Below the pieces are notes generated by a model. The model saw only the letters and a list, made by a program, of their open reading frames with translations, ran no database searches and was not told the DNA's origin. A DNA stretch of 64,000 nucleotides from Gemmatimonadota bacterium (lineage in GTDB: Bacteria > Gemmatimonadota > Gemmatimonadetes > Gemmatimonadales > GWC2-71-9), in the NCBI GenBank assembly GCA_003222195.1, contig QHVB01000036.1, forward strand, positions 1 through 64,000, read 5' to 3'. Shown here piece after piece: positions 43,380 to 51,066 of the stretch. A program made the position numbers and the translations under genes. Every line of letters begins with the position of its first letter. The first letter of the stretch is position 1.

Positions 43380-43838
43380 ATGGAAACGATCTCCCGTCAA
43401 GCCCCCCAAGCCTCCCCAGCCCCGGCGGTGCGGGCCATTGCCGACCGGCTGCACTCGGCCGCGATCCATCTGCTGCGCCGGTTACGCGTCGAGGACAAGG
43501 CGATGGGGTTGTCCGCACCGCGCGCATCGGCGCTGTCGGTCATCGTGTTTCGTGGTCCGGTTACCATGAGCGCGCTCGCCGAGGCCGAGCAGGTGCGGCG
43601 CCCGACGATCACGCGGCTCGTAGACGGCTTAGAGCGGCGCGGGCTGGTGCGCCGGGTTGGTCACGCCGAAGATGGTCGGGTGCAGTTGGTCGAGGCGACG
43701 GCGGCGGGCAAGCGCCTTCTCCAGAAGGGACGTTCGCGGCGTGTTGAGCGACTGATGCAGGACATCGCCCATCTTTCGGTGGAGGATCAGCAGGTGCTGG
43801 CGCGGGCCGCACAACTGATGGAAGCTCTGCGGGGTTGA
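43380..43838 (+). CDS. MarR family transcriptional regulator
   Basis: 152 residues with a winged-helix domain: RASALSVIVFRGPVTMSALAEAEQVRRPTITRLVDGLERRGLVRRVGHAEDGRVQLVEATAAGKRLLQ. The recognition helix and the DxRxxxLxLTxxG-like wing are clear. It probably dimerises and binds the palindrome in front of it, repressing itself and the divergent VOC gene (inference). The N-terminal Pro/Ala/Gln stretch (RQAPQASPAPA) is encoded by a G-rich repeat-like run and is probably disordered. Confidence 0.9.
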   Translation: METISRQAPQASPAPAVRAIADRLHSAAIHLLRRLRVEDKAMGLSAPRASALSVIVFRGPVTMSALAEAEQVRRPTITRLVDGLERRGLVRRVGHAEDGRVQLVEATAAGKRLLQKGRSRRVERLMQDIAHLSVEDQQVLARAAQLMEALRG

Positions 43839-43873
43839 GAAACCCAGGTGTTTTGGTGACTTTTGACGCCCAC

Positions 43874-43945
<72 letters not shown>

Positions 43946-44044
43946 CTCCCCCAACTCCCCATTTCCAATCGGAGCGTAGGCGTTCGAGCCCGTTGTGACG
44001 CAGTCTAGGCTGGCGGGGGTAGAGGAAGGTAAAGATCGAGCCTC

Positions 44045-45013
44045 ATGAGACTGATCACCTGGATTGCGCTGGTGCTCACCGCTGCGGGGTGCGGTGAATC
44101 GACGGGTCCCCTCTCCGACTTGAGCGGGCTCCGCTCGAGCCTCGCTCCGGTCCATACCGTCTTCGCGTCGCCGCTCGTTCGATCGCTCGGGATCTTTCGG
44201 TTCTCTGGGCCACTGCCCGCACCGGTGGCGGGCGGGCCGCTCATATCGGATTCGTTCCGCGGGAAGACGCTCGCGTTCAGCTGCGCGTCGCAGCACTACG
44301 CCGTGACGGCAGACTCCGGCGCCCCGGCCACGGGGGTTCGGGTCGTCCTCTACCAACGTGCTCCGGACGGGTCGATCGCGTGCCCGGCCGCGGCCATCGG
44401 GCAACTCGACCTGTTCGATGTCAGTGCGCCAGGTACGATGGCGGTGCGCGGCGTTGCAACGGGTCCGGGCGGAGGTGCGGCGCTGGTCGACTACGCGATC
44501 AGTCACAACGTGGCGGACACGCAGGGTGTGGCGAACGCGACCGGCTTTGTGAGCGACGGACAACAGCGCCTCGATTTTCAGGTGACCGGGGCCCCAGGGT
44601 CCGACTTCCACTCCCCGAGCGCCACGATGCAGCTCGACGATTCCGCCGCGCATCTGCACGCGGTGCTGCACCATGCGGGGCAGATGGGCGTCGACACCTA
44701 CAGTGACGACCTGGATCTCTCCGTCCAGCACGCCGCCGGGAGCGCCGAGCTGAAGGGCTCCGTCGGCTGGTTCAACACGTTCAGATCGTGGGATGAGATC
44801 GTTTCGCTCAACGAGGTGCCGTTTGCGAAGGTGGGGGGGAGCGTCGTACCGGAGGGCGAAGGGCCCACGATTACCCCTATCGGCGGGCCGCTCTTCCTCA
44901 CAGGCGAACAGCGTCAAGTCTTGCTCGACTTCGTGGGCGCGCCCGACTCCATCCGCGCTGGCCTTGCCGGCCTCCTCGGCGCTGGCGCGCGCCTCGTGTG
45001 GATCGCGCTGTAG
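44045..45013 (+). CDS. Hypothetical lipoprotein (322 aa)
   Basis: Signal peptide MRLITWIALVLTAAGC with lipobox LTAAGC (Cys16), then a Gly/Ser/Pro-rich region and a beta-rich domain (GKTLAFSCASQHYAVTADSGAPATGVRVVLYQ, GQLDLFDVSAPGTMAVRGVAT). It contains one possible disulfide (FSCAS and SIACPA). No known domain. It is convergent with the beta-lactamase-fold gene. Confidence 0.7.
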   Translation: MRLITWIALVLTAAGCGESTGPLSDLSGLRSSLAPVHTVFASPLVRSLGIFRFSGPLPAPVAGGPLISDSFRGKTLAFSCASQHYAVTADSGAPATGVRVVLYQRAPDGSIACPAAAIGQLDLFDVSAPGTMAVRGVATGPGGGAALVDYAISHNVADTQGVANATGFVSDGQQRLDFQVTGAPGSDFHSPSATMQLDDSAAHLHAVLHHAGQMGVDTYSDDLDLSVQHAAGSAELKGSVGWFNTFRSWDEIVSLNEVPFAKVGGSVVPEGEGPTITPIGGPLFLTGEQRQVLLDFVGAPDSIRAGLAGLLGAGARLVWIAL

Positions 45014-45029
45014 AGACTGTACCGCCCAT

Positions 45030-46355
45030 CTAATGCAGCTTTCGTCCCGGGAGATGCTGTCCGTTCTGATGTAGCACGAGGCCATCCGGCCGGAACGTCA
45101 TCTGCGCGTCCACCACTTTCAGGAAAAACGTCGAGTCCGATTCGGCAAAGATCGGAAACCGCGGTTGGGCGGTTGCCTGCAGAAACAGATGCGCGCCAGC
45201 GCGGGTGACCGTGATGTGAAACGCCGGCGCCAGCTCGTATTCCCCCACATACCGAGCCAGGATCACTGAATCGACAGCGACTTCGGTATGCTGTTGCGGC
45301 GGCGGCCGCAGCGGGAACGTCTCGTCGAGCAGATGAAAGCCGACGTCGTCGACTCCAGAATTCAGATTGGACAGAACCACCACGCCGATCCGCCGAGCTG
45401 GATCGAAGCCGGTGAACGACCGGTAGCCGCCGGTCCCGCCGTTGTGCCACACGATGCCGCCGCTCGGCCGCGAAAGGATGTGCCAGGCGAGGCCGATCCG
45501 CATACCCGCGCTTCCGGCATTGCGCCGTGCCGTGTGCGCATCCCGCATGGCGCGGGAGAGCGGCCCCACAACTGTATCGAGATTCGCTGCGAGATAGGTG
45601 ATCATGTCGCGTACCGTCGAGCGCAGGGCGCCCGCTCCCGCGAACGTGGGGAGGTCCCAGTTCGGTACGACCCTGCCGTCAATTTCGTGGCCAGGGGCGA
45701 GCCGCGCGCGCAGCGCCGGCGTGAGTGTAATCGCCGTCTCGTGCATGCCGAGCGGCCCGAGAATGCGCTGGCGGACTAACGCCTCGTAACTCGTCCCCGC
45801 TTTCAGGGCGAGCGCGTGGCCCAGCAGGCCCACGCCGAGGTTCGAGTACTCGTATTCCGCACCGACGTCACGCGTGAGCGCATAGCTCGACAGGAACGCG
45901 TACATCTGCTGCACGGTGTAATCGGCGTACGGATTCAGCGAATCCTTCGGCGTGAAGTTCGAGGGCATCCGCGGCAGGCCGGAGGACTGCGTGGCCAGGT
46001 CGAGCAGCGTGATCTGCTTGCCGTTGCGCGAAGGCACACGGACCGACGGCGGCAAGTACTTCGCGACCGGATCGTCGAGTCGCACTTCCCCGTGGTCCAC
46101 CATATCCGCCAGGATCGATGCGGTGAACGTTTTTGTGATCGAGCCGATCTCGAATACGGCGGCCTGATCGACGCCTACCGCGATGATCCGGCGCGCGCCG
46201 GAGGGGTCCAACAGTCCCACCACGATCCCCTCACCATGCCTACCGGTGTCGGGAAACGTCTTCACCCGTGACTCGAGCAGCGCCCTAACAGCGGAGTCGG
46301 ATGGCAGTGGCTGCTGCAGCGTGAGCAACAGCGCGAGGGCAGAGATGGAATGCAT
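45030..46355 (-). CDS. Secreted serine beta-lactamase-fold hydrolase (class C/DD-peptidase type)
   Basis: 441 residues from ATG 46355, with an N-terminal signal sequence (SISALALLLTLQQ). Catalytic SxxK is Ser72-Ile-Thr-Lys75; YxN is Tyr170-Ser-Asn172; the third box is HNGGTGG in GIVWHNGGTGGYRSF. The C-terminal about 90 residues form an extra beta domain often found in these esterase/peptidase relatives. Most such proteins are esterases or D-amino peptidases, not drug-resistance enzymes. It is divergent from the SulP transporter gene. Confidence 0.9.
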   Translation of the reverse strand: MHSISALALLLTLQQPLPSDSAVRALLESRVKTFPDTGRHGEGIVVGLLDPSGARRIIAVGVDQAAVFEIGSITKTFTASILADMVDHGEVRLDDPVAKYLPPSVRVPSRNGKQITLLDLATQSSGLPRMPSNFTPKDSLNPYADYTVQQMYAFLSSYALTRDVGAEYEYSNLGVGLLGHALALKAGTSYEALVRQRILGPLGMHETAITLTPALRARLAPGHEIDGRVVPNWDLPTFAGAGALRSTVRDMITYLAANLDTVVGPLSRAMRDAHTARRNAGSAGMRIGLAWHILSRPSGGIVWHNGGTGGYRSFTGFDPARRIGVVVLSNLNSGVDDVGFHLLDETFPLRPPPQQHTEVAVDSVILARYVGEYELAPAFHITVTRAGAHLFLQATAQPRFPIFAESDSTFFLKVVDAQMTFRPDGLVLHQNGQHLPGRKLH

Positions 46356-46382
46356 GCGCGAATTTAGTATCTTCTCGGCGCC

Positions 46383-48113
46383 GTGCTCGTCCCCAAGTTT
46401 TTCACCACCATCCAGGACTACAACCGGGAGCAATTTACCGGGGACCTGGTCGCCGGCGTCATCGTCGGCATCGTCGCGTTGCCGCTCGCGATTGCGTTCG
46501 CGATCGCGAGCGGGCTCAGTCCCGAGCGCGGACTCTATACCGCCATCGTCGCCGGTTTCCTCATCTCGCTGCTGGGCGGCTCGCGCGTCCAGATCGGGGG
46601 GCCGACGGGCGCGTTCGTGGTGATCGTGTCGGGAATCGTGCAGCAGCACGGCGTCGACGGGCTCGTCATCGCGACGCTCATGGCCGGCTTCATCCTCGTC
46701 GCCTTCGGCCTGCTCCGCCTCGGCGCCGCGATCAAGTTCATTCCCTACCCGGTGACGATCGGATTCACGAGCGGCATCGCGCTGATCATCTTCTCGAGCC
46801 AGATCCGTGACCTGCTCGGTCTCGAGATGCAGGCTGTGCCCTCGGCGTTCCTGCCGAAGTGGGACGCGTACGTCCACGCTTTTGAGACGGTCAACCCGTG
46901 GGCGTTGGTGGTCGCGGTTGCGACGCTGGCGATCATCACCGTCTGGCCGAGGATCTCGACGCGGATACCGGGCCCGTTTGTCGCGCTGATCGTCACCACG
47001 GCCCTCGCGCAGCTGCTGCACCTGCCGGTCGAGACGATTGGCGCGCGGTTCGGCGCGATCCACGCCGGCCTCCCGCAGCCGAGCATCCCGCATCTATCGA
47101 TTCCGGTCATCCAGGCGCTCGCTGGACCGGCCTTCACGATCGCGCTGCTTGCCGCGGTCGAATCGCTGCTCTCGGCCGTTGTCGCGGACGGCATGATCGG
47201 GGGACGCCATCGCTCGAACATGGAGCTGGTGGCGCAGGGCGTGGCGAATATTGCGTCGCCGCTGTTCGGCGGGATGCCGGCGACCGGCGCGATCGCCCGC
47301 ACGGCGACGAACGTGAAAAACGGGGGACGGACGCCGGTCGCCGGGATGACCCACGCCATCACACTGCTCCTGATCACGCTCTTCTTCGGGCGTTGGGCCG
47401 CGCTCATTCCCCTGGCGACGCTGGCCGCGATCCTGGTGGTCGTCGCCTTCCACATGAGCGAATGGCGGACGTTCATCTCCGAGTTTCGCGCCCCGAAGAG
47501 CGACGTCGCCGTGCTGCTCACGACCTTCCTGCTGACGGTCCTGGTGGACCTCACGGTCGCCATCGAGGTCGGCATCGTGCTCGCCGCCTTTCTCTTCATG
47601 CGGCGGATGGCGGAGGTGACGAACATCAGCGTCCTGACGCACGAGTTCACCGACCCCGTGGACGACTTCGAACATGATCCCAACGCGGTGCTCCGGCGGG
47701 CCATCCCCCAGGGCGTGCAGGTCTACGAGATCACGGGGCCGTTCTTCTTCGGCGCCGCCGAGATGTTCAAGGATCGGGTGGGGCGGATCGCGGGCAAGCC
47801 CAAGGTGCTGATCATCCGCATGCGGCACGTGCCCGCGATTGATTCGACGGGCCTGCACGCGCTGCGCGAGCTGGTGCACCGCAGCCGCAAGGAAGGGATG
47901 TTGGTGATTCTGTCCGACGTGCACGCGCAGCCGGTAGTCGCACTCGACCGGTCGGGATTGTACGACGAGCTCACGGAAGACAACATCCACGGCAACATCG
48001 ACGACGCGCTCAATCGCGCGCGCCAGTATCTGGGGCTGGAGCCGGTCGAGCGGCCTGGGTTTGCGACGCCGACGGTCGCGCGGGAGTCGAAAGAACTACC
48101 GCCGCTGCACTGA
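46383..48113 (+). CDS. SulP family anion transporter with STAS domain
   Basis: 576 residues from GTG 46383. The membrane part has about 12-14 helices and family motifs such as GDLVAGVIVGIVALPLAIAFAIASGLSPERGLYTAIVAGFL and GGPTGAFVVIVSG. The C-terminal STAS domain (about 450-550) carries VLIIRMRHVPAIDSTGLHALREL. Substrates in the family are sulfate, bicarbonate, or dicarboxylates; none can be assigned here, as no sulfate-assimilation or carbonic-anhydrase gene is adjacent. It overlaps the convergent lipoprotein gene by 18 bases. Confidence 0.92.
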   Translation: MLVPKFFTTIQDYNREQFTGDLVAGVIVGIVALPLAIAFAIASGLSPERGLYTAIVAGFLISLLGGSRVQIGGPTGAFVVIVSGIVQQHGVDGLVIATLMAGFILVAFGLLRLGAAIKFIPYPVTIGFTSGIALIIFSSQIRDLLGLEMQAVPSAFLPKWDAYVHAFETVNPWALVVAVATLAIITVWPRISTRIPGPFVALIVTTALAQLLHLPVETIGARFGAIHAGLPQPSIPHLSIPVIQALAGPAFTIALLAAVESLLSAVVADGMIGGRHRSNMELVAQGVANIASPLFGGMPATGAIARTATNVKNGGRTPVAGMTHAITLLLITLFFGRWAALIPLATLAAILVVVAFHMSEWRTFISEFRAPKSDVAVLLTTFLLTVLVDLTVAIEVGIVLAAFLFMRRMAEVTNISVLTHEFTDPVDDFEHDPNAVLRRAIPQGVQVYEITGPFFFGAAEMFKDRVGRIAGKPKVLIIRMRHVPAIDSTGLHALRELVHRSRKEGMLVILSDVHAQPVVALDRSGLYDELTEDNIHGNIDDALNRARQYLGLEPVERPGFATPTVARESKELPPLH

Positions 48114-48596
48114 CCAGCGGCCCGTCTGCGTAAGGCCGGACTGCAGTCTGGTCGTATACGTGCCCGCGATCCTGTTGCCTTTCACCTCGCCGTTGAATGT
48201 CGTGAGCAGGCGCTCGCCCGTCTGGGGATCCGCGTAGGGGTCGAGGGTCCCGCTCACATGGCCGGCCTCGACGTGCACGAAACGAATCGTGAGCACATTC
48301 GGCGTTTGGCTCATCCCGCCCGCCGGCCCCGGCTGGTTCCATGGCACCAAGGCACGGCCGAACCCCTTCGGAACCATCACGACATCGCCGAACGCGGTGT
48401 CGCCGGCCGAGCGGAGCGCGAAGGTGATGCTGCCGCTGCGACCCGACTCCACGCTGCTGTATTCGCCGGCCCATTCGCCGGTCAGTGACGAGACGTCAGT
48501 CGCCGCGCCCACGACGGGCACGGCGGATCGGGACGCGCCGCACGCAGCGAGCGCGGGAAGCAGGAGCACGGTGAGAAACGTCCGAGAGCGCAACAT
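48096..48596 (-). CDS. Hypothetical lipoprotein (166 aa)
   Basis: Start ATG 48596 has GAGG five bases upstream. Lipobox in LLLPALAACGAS. The mature part is beta-rich and contains SLTGEWAGEYSSVESGRSGSITFAL and TGTLDPYADPQTGERLLTTFNGEVKGNRIAGTY-like repeats, as in small envelope or lipocalin-like proteins. The function is not recognised. It overlaps the sulP gene end, tail to tail. Confidence 0.65.
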   Translation of the reverse strand: MLRSRTFLTVLLLPALAACGASRSAVPVVGAATDVSSLTGEWAGEYSSVESGRSGSITFALRSAGDTAFGDVVMVPKGFGRALVPWNQPGPAGGMSQTPNVLTIRFVHVEAGHVSGTLDPYADPQTGERLLTTFNGEVKGNRIAGTYTTRLQSGLTQTGRWSVQRR

Positions 48597-48710
48597 GAGC
48601 ACCTCGTGAATGAGAAATGCGTCGTTGCGCGTGACGGCGGCGCGCTGTGGCAGTCAGAAATATGTCCCCGCTCTTGCAGGCTCGCGAATCGCGACCGAGC
48701 TTAGGCGGCC

Positions 48711-50075
48711 ATGTCGCTTCGCCGCCAACTCGGTGTCCCCGCTGTGACCGCGCTCGTCGTCGGGGAAGTCATTGCCATCGGCATCTTTCTCACACCCGCC
48801 GGCATGGCGCGATCGCTCGGCTCACCCTTCTGGCTACTCATCGTTTGGCTGCTCATGGGTGTCATGGCGCTCAGCGGGGCACTCTGTTACGGTGAGCTTG
48901 CGGCGCGTGCCCCCGACGCGGGTGGCGGATACGTCTACCTGCGCGAAGCCTACGGGGCGGGTGTGGCGTTCCTGTACGGCTGGAAATGCCTGCTCGTGAT
49001 GGATCCGGGCATCACGGCCGCACTCGCGGCGGGACTCGCGAGCTACGTGGGGTACGCGGTGGGCGTCTCCGGCGTAGCGCTCAAATTCATCGCGATCGGG
49101 TCTATTCTGCTCATTGCGGCGGTGAACGTCGTGGGCCTGCGGCTCGGCTCCGGCCTCATGCAGGCGCTCACGGCGCTGAAGCTCGGTGCATTGGCACTCA
49201 TCGCGGTGCTCGCATTCGTGCTGCGCGCCGGCAGCTGGTCGAACTTCATCCCCTTTGTCGCTCAGCACGCGGGCTCCGCTCCGCTCCCGGGTGCGTTCGC
49301 TCCAGCCCTTGTGGGCGCGTTTTTCGCTTTCGGTGGTTGGTGGGAAATCAGCAAGCTGGCGGGGGAAGCCCGGGATCCAGCGCGGACGCTGCCTCGAGCG
49401 CTCGCCCTTGGCGTTGCGATCGTCACCGTGATCTACATCGTCACGAGCGCAGTGTTTCTCTATCTGGTCCCGCTGGAGCGGGTGACCTCCGGCGAGACGT
49501 TCGCGGCGCAGGCAGGCGAGCTGCTGTTCGGGCCGGCGGGCGGTCGCGTCTTTGCATGGATCGTGATCGTCGCGGTGCTCGGTAGCCTGCTCGGGCTCCT
49601 CATGGCGCTGCCTCGCGTCTATTACGCGATGGCGCGCGATGGGGTGTTTTTCAAGGCGGTCGCGGAGGTCCATCCCCGCTTCAGCACGCCGGCCCGTGCG
49701 ATTGCCATCCAGGCGGCGCTCGCGTCCGTCATTGTCGCATCGGGCGCGTTCAATCAGATCATCGCCTATTTCGTGTTCGTGACGGTGCTGTTCGTCGGCC
49801 TGACCGTGACTGGCCTTTTCCGCATCAGGCGGCGGGCCCCCGCCATCTCATACAGCACCTGGGGGTATCCCCTCACGCCGGTGCTGTTTCTCGCCCTGGT
49901 CGCGGTGCTGCTTGTCTTGCTCGGCGGCCACAATCCGTTGCAGGCGGCGCTTGGCGTCGGCATCGTCGCCCTCGGCGTGCCCGTGTATCTTATCGCTTTT
50001 CGTCGACGGACCACCCTGGAGCCCGTAGGATCCGATGACCTGGATTCGCACGATTCCGCTCACCGAGGCGGATGA
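48711..50075 (+). CDS. APC-family amino acid/polyamine permease
   Basis: 454 residues and about 12 membrane helices. The N-terminal motif GVPAVTALVVGEVIAIGIFLTPAGMARSLGSPFW has the unwound GxGIF-like TM1, and ALCYGELAARAPDAGGGYVYLREAYG is the family's second signature. It probably exchanges amino acids across the inner membrane. Its last 41 bases overlap the selenoprotein gene in another frame; co-transcription with it and trxC is likely. Confidence 0.9.
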   Translation: MSLRRQLGVPAVTALVVGEVIAIGIFLTPAGMARSLGSPFWLLIVWLLMGVMALSGALCYGELAARAPDAGGGYVYLREAYGAGVAFLYGWKCLLVMDPGITAALAAGLASYVGYAVGVSGVALKFIAIGSILLIAAVNVVGLRLGSGLMQALTALKLGALALIAVLAFVLRAGSWSNFIPFVAQHAGSAPLPGAFAPALVGAFFAFGGWWEISKLAGEARDPARTLPRALALGVAIVTVIYIVTSAVFLYLVPLERVTSGETFAAQAGELLFGPAGGRVFAWIVIVAVLGSLLGLLMALPRVYYAMARDGVFFKAVAEVHPRFSTPARAIAIQAALASVIVASGAFNQIIAYFVFVTVLFVGLTVTGLFRIRRRAPAISYSTWGYPLTPVLFLALVAVLLVLLGGHNPLQAALGVGIVALGVPVYLIAFRRRTTLEPVGSDDLDSHDSAHRGG

Positions 50076-50601
50076 GAAGCTGCGCTGGGCCGTAGAAGCC
50101 CAAAAAGCGCTCTATCCGAAGGAATACGCCACTCCCGTCCACCCGACTCCAGACGGGACATCCGGCATCGTCGCGTCACACAGTCTGATTCCCGACGCGC
50201 TCTATCATGCGTTCGCGACGTTCGGTGCCTTGCTGGCACCGGAGCTGCCGCTCACGCGACGGCAGCACGAGATGATCACCACGGTCGTCTCGGTCACCAA
50301 TCGCTGTCGCTACTGAATAGAATCCCACGCAGAGTTTCTGCGTCGGATCACGCTCAATCAATCGCTCGTCGCGGCGCTGGAGGCGGACTACACCACGGCT
50401 CCGATCTCGGAACAAGAGCGCGTGATGTTGGACTATGTTGCCCAGATCACGCGGGACGCCACGCGGATCACTCCCACGCACCACCAGGAGCTGCGCCGAG
50501 TCGGGTTCGATGATCGAGCAATTCTGCAGATCACCCTGATTGCCTCGTGGTTCAACTACATCAATCGCGTCGCTGACGCCCTTGGGGTGGGGCGCGGGTG
50601 A
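50035..50601 (+). CDS. AhpD-like selenoprotein (Sec94 encoded by TGA)
   Basis: The frame from ATG 50035 reaches a TGA at 50314-50316 after ...SVTNRCRY, then continues [11 protein letters not shown] to a true stop at 50599-50601 (188 residues with the inserted one). The two parts together make a complete carboxymuconolactone-decarboxylase/AhpD-like peroxidase. The redox motif is normally C-x-Y-C-x-x-S-H; here it reads C91-R-Y-Sec94-I-E-S-H. A perfect stem-loop follows the TGA at the spacing expected for a bacterial SECIS. The C-terminal part keeps the conserved tail [28 protein letters not shown]. The selenol probably reduces peroxides. A thioredoxin-2 gene follows. Ordinary annotation would cut the protein at residue 93. 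Confidence 0.88.
50327..50343 (+). promoter_or_regulatory. Bacterial SECIS element of the selenoprotein gene
   Basis: ACGCAGA (50327-50333), loop GTT (50334-50336), TCTGCGT (50337-50343): perfect 7-bp stem within the coding sequence. The loop begins 18 bases after the TGA, inside the 16-37 nt window known for SelB-bound bacterial SECIS, with the expected G in the loop. Confidence 0.8.
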
Positions 50602-50628
50602 TTGTTCCCCGGCCGGGTATACAGCACC

Positions 50629-51066
50629 ATGCCTGACAGCGCCACGGCGACGGTTGCCTGCCCGTTTTGCGAAACACTCAACCGCGTGGACCTCTCGCGA
50701 CTCGACCAGCATCCGAAATGCGGCAATTGTGGGCGACCGATCCTGCTCGACCGGCCTCTCGCGGTCGCGGACGCCAACTTCGCGCAAATCACGACTGATA
50801 CCACGGTGCCGGTGGTGGTCGACTTCTATGCCGATTGGTGTGGCCCGTGCAAGATGATGGCCCCGCTGCTGGATGACGTGGCGCACCGCCGCGCGGGCGA
50901 GCTGCTGGTGCTGAAGCTCGACACCGATCGCAACCCCGTCACGCAACAGCGCTTTGGGGTGCGGGGGATTCCTACGCTGATAGCGTTTCGCGGCGGGAAG
51001 GAAGTGGCGCGTCGAGTCGGTGCGGTCCCGCCGGCCGAGCTTGACGCGTTCCTGAGCGGGATCTAG
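50629..51066 (+). CDS. trxC: Thioredoxin 2 (zinc-ribbon thioredoxin)
   Basis: 145 residues from ATG 50629. An N-terminal zinc ribbon has CPFC (11-14) and CGNC (31-34), as in TrxC. The thioredoxin domain carries WCGPC with Cys71 and Cys74, and the cis-Pro in GIPTLIAF. TrxC proteins are induced by oxidative stress in other bacteria. Position 28 bases after the selenoprotein stop suggests that it reduces that enzyme (inference). The stop overlaps the convergent aconitase end. Confidence 0.93.
   Translation: MPDSATATVACPFCETLNRVDLSRLDQHPKCGNCGRPILLDRPLAVADANFAQITTDTTVPVVVDFYADWCGPCKMMAPLLDDVAHRRAGELLVLKLDTDRNPVTQQRFGVRGIPTLIAFRGGKEVARRVGAVPPAELDAFLSGI

Noticed and set aside
45030-46355. Antibiotic-resistance class C beta-lactamase
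   Set aside because: SxxK, YxN and HxG are shared with many esterases and peptidases; the extra C-terminal beta domain and context do not point to resistance.
45030-47093. 687-codon reverse ORF covering the sulP region
   Set aside because: The part beyond 46355 is low-complexity Arg/Asp-rich shadow of the SulP gene; only the beta-lactamase-fold part from 46355 is real.
50035-50316. Truncated 93-residue AhpD pseudogene
   Set aside because: The frame continues after TGA with intact family sequence and a SECIS-like stem at the right distance, so a selenoprotein explains the data better than a nonsense mutation.
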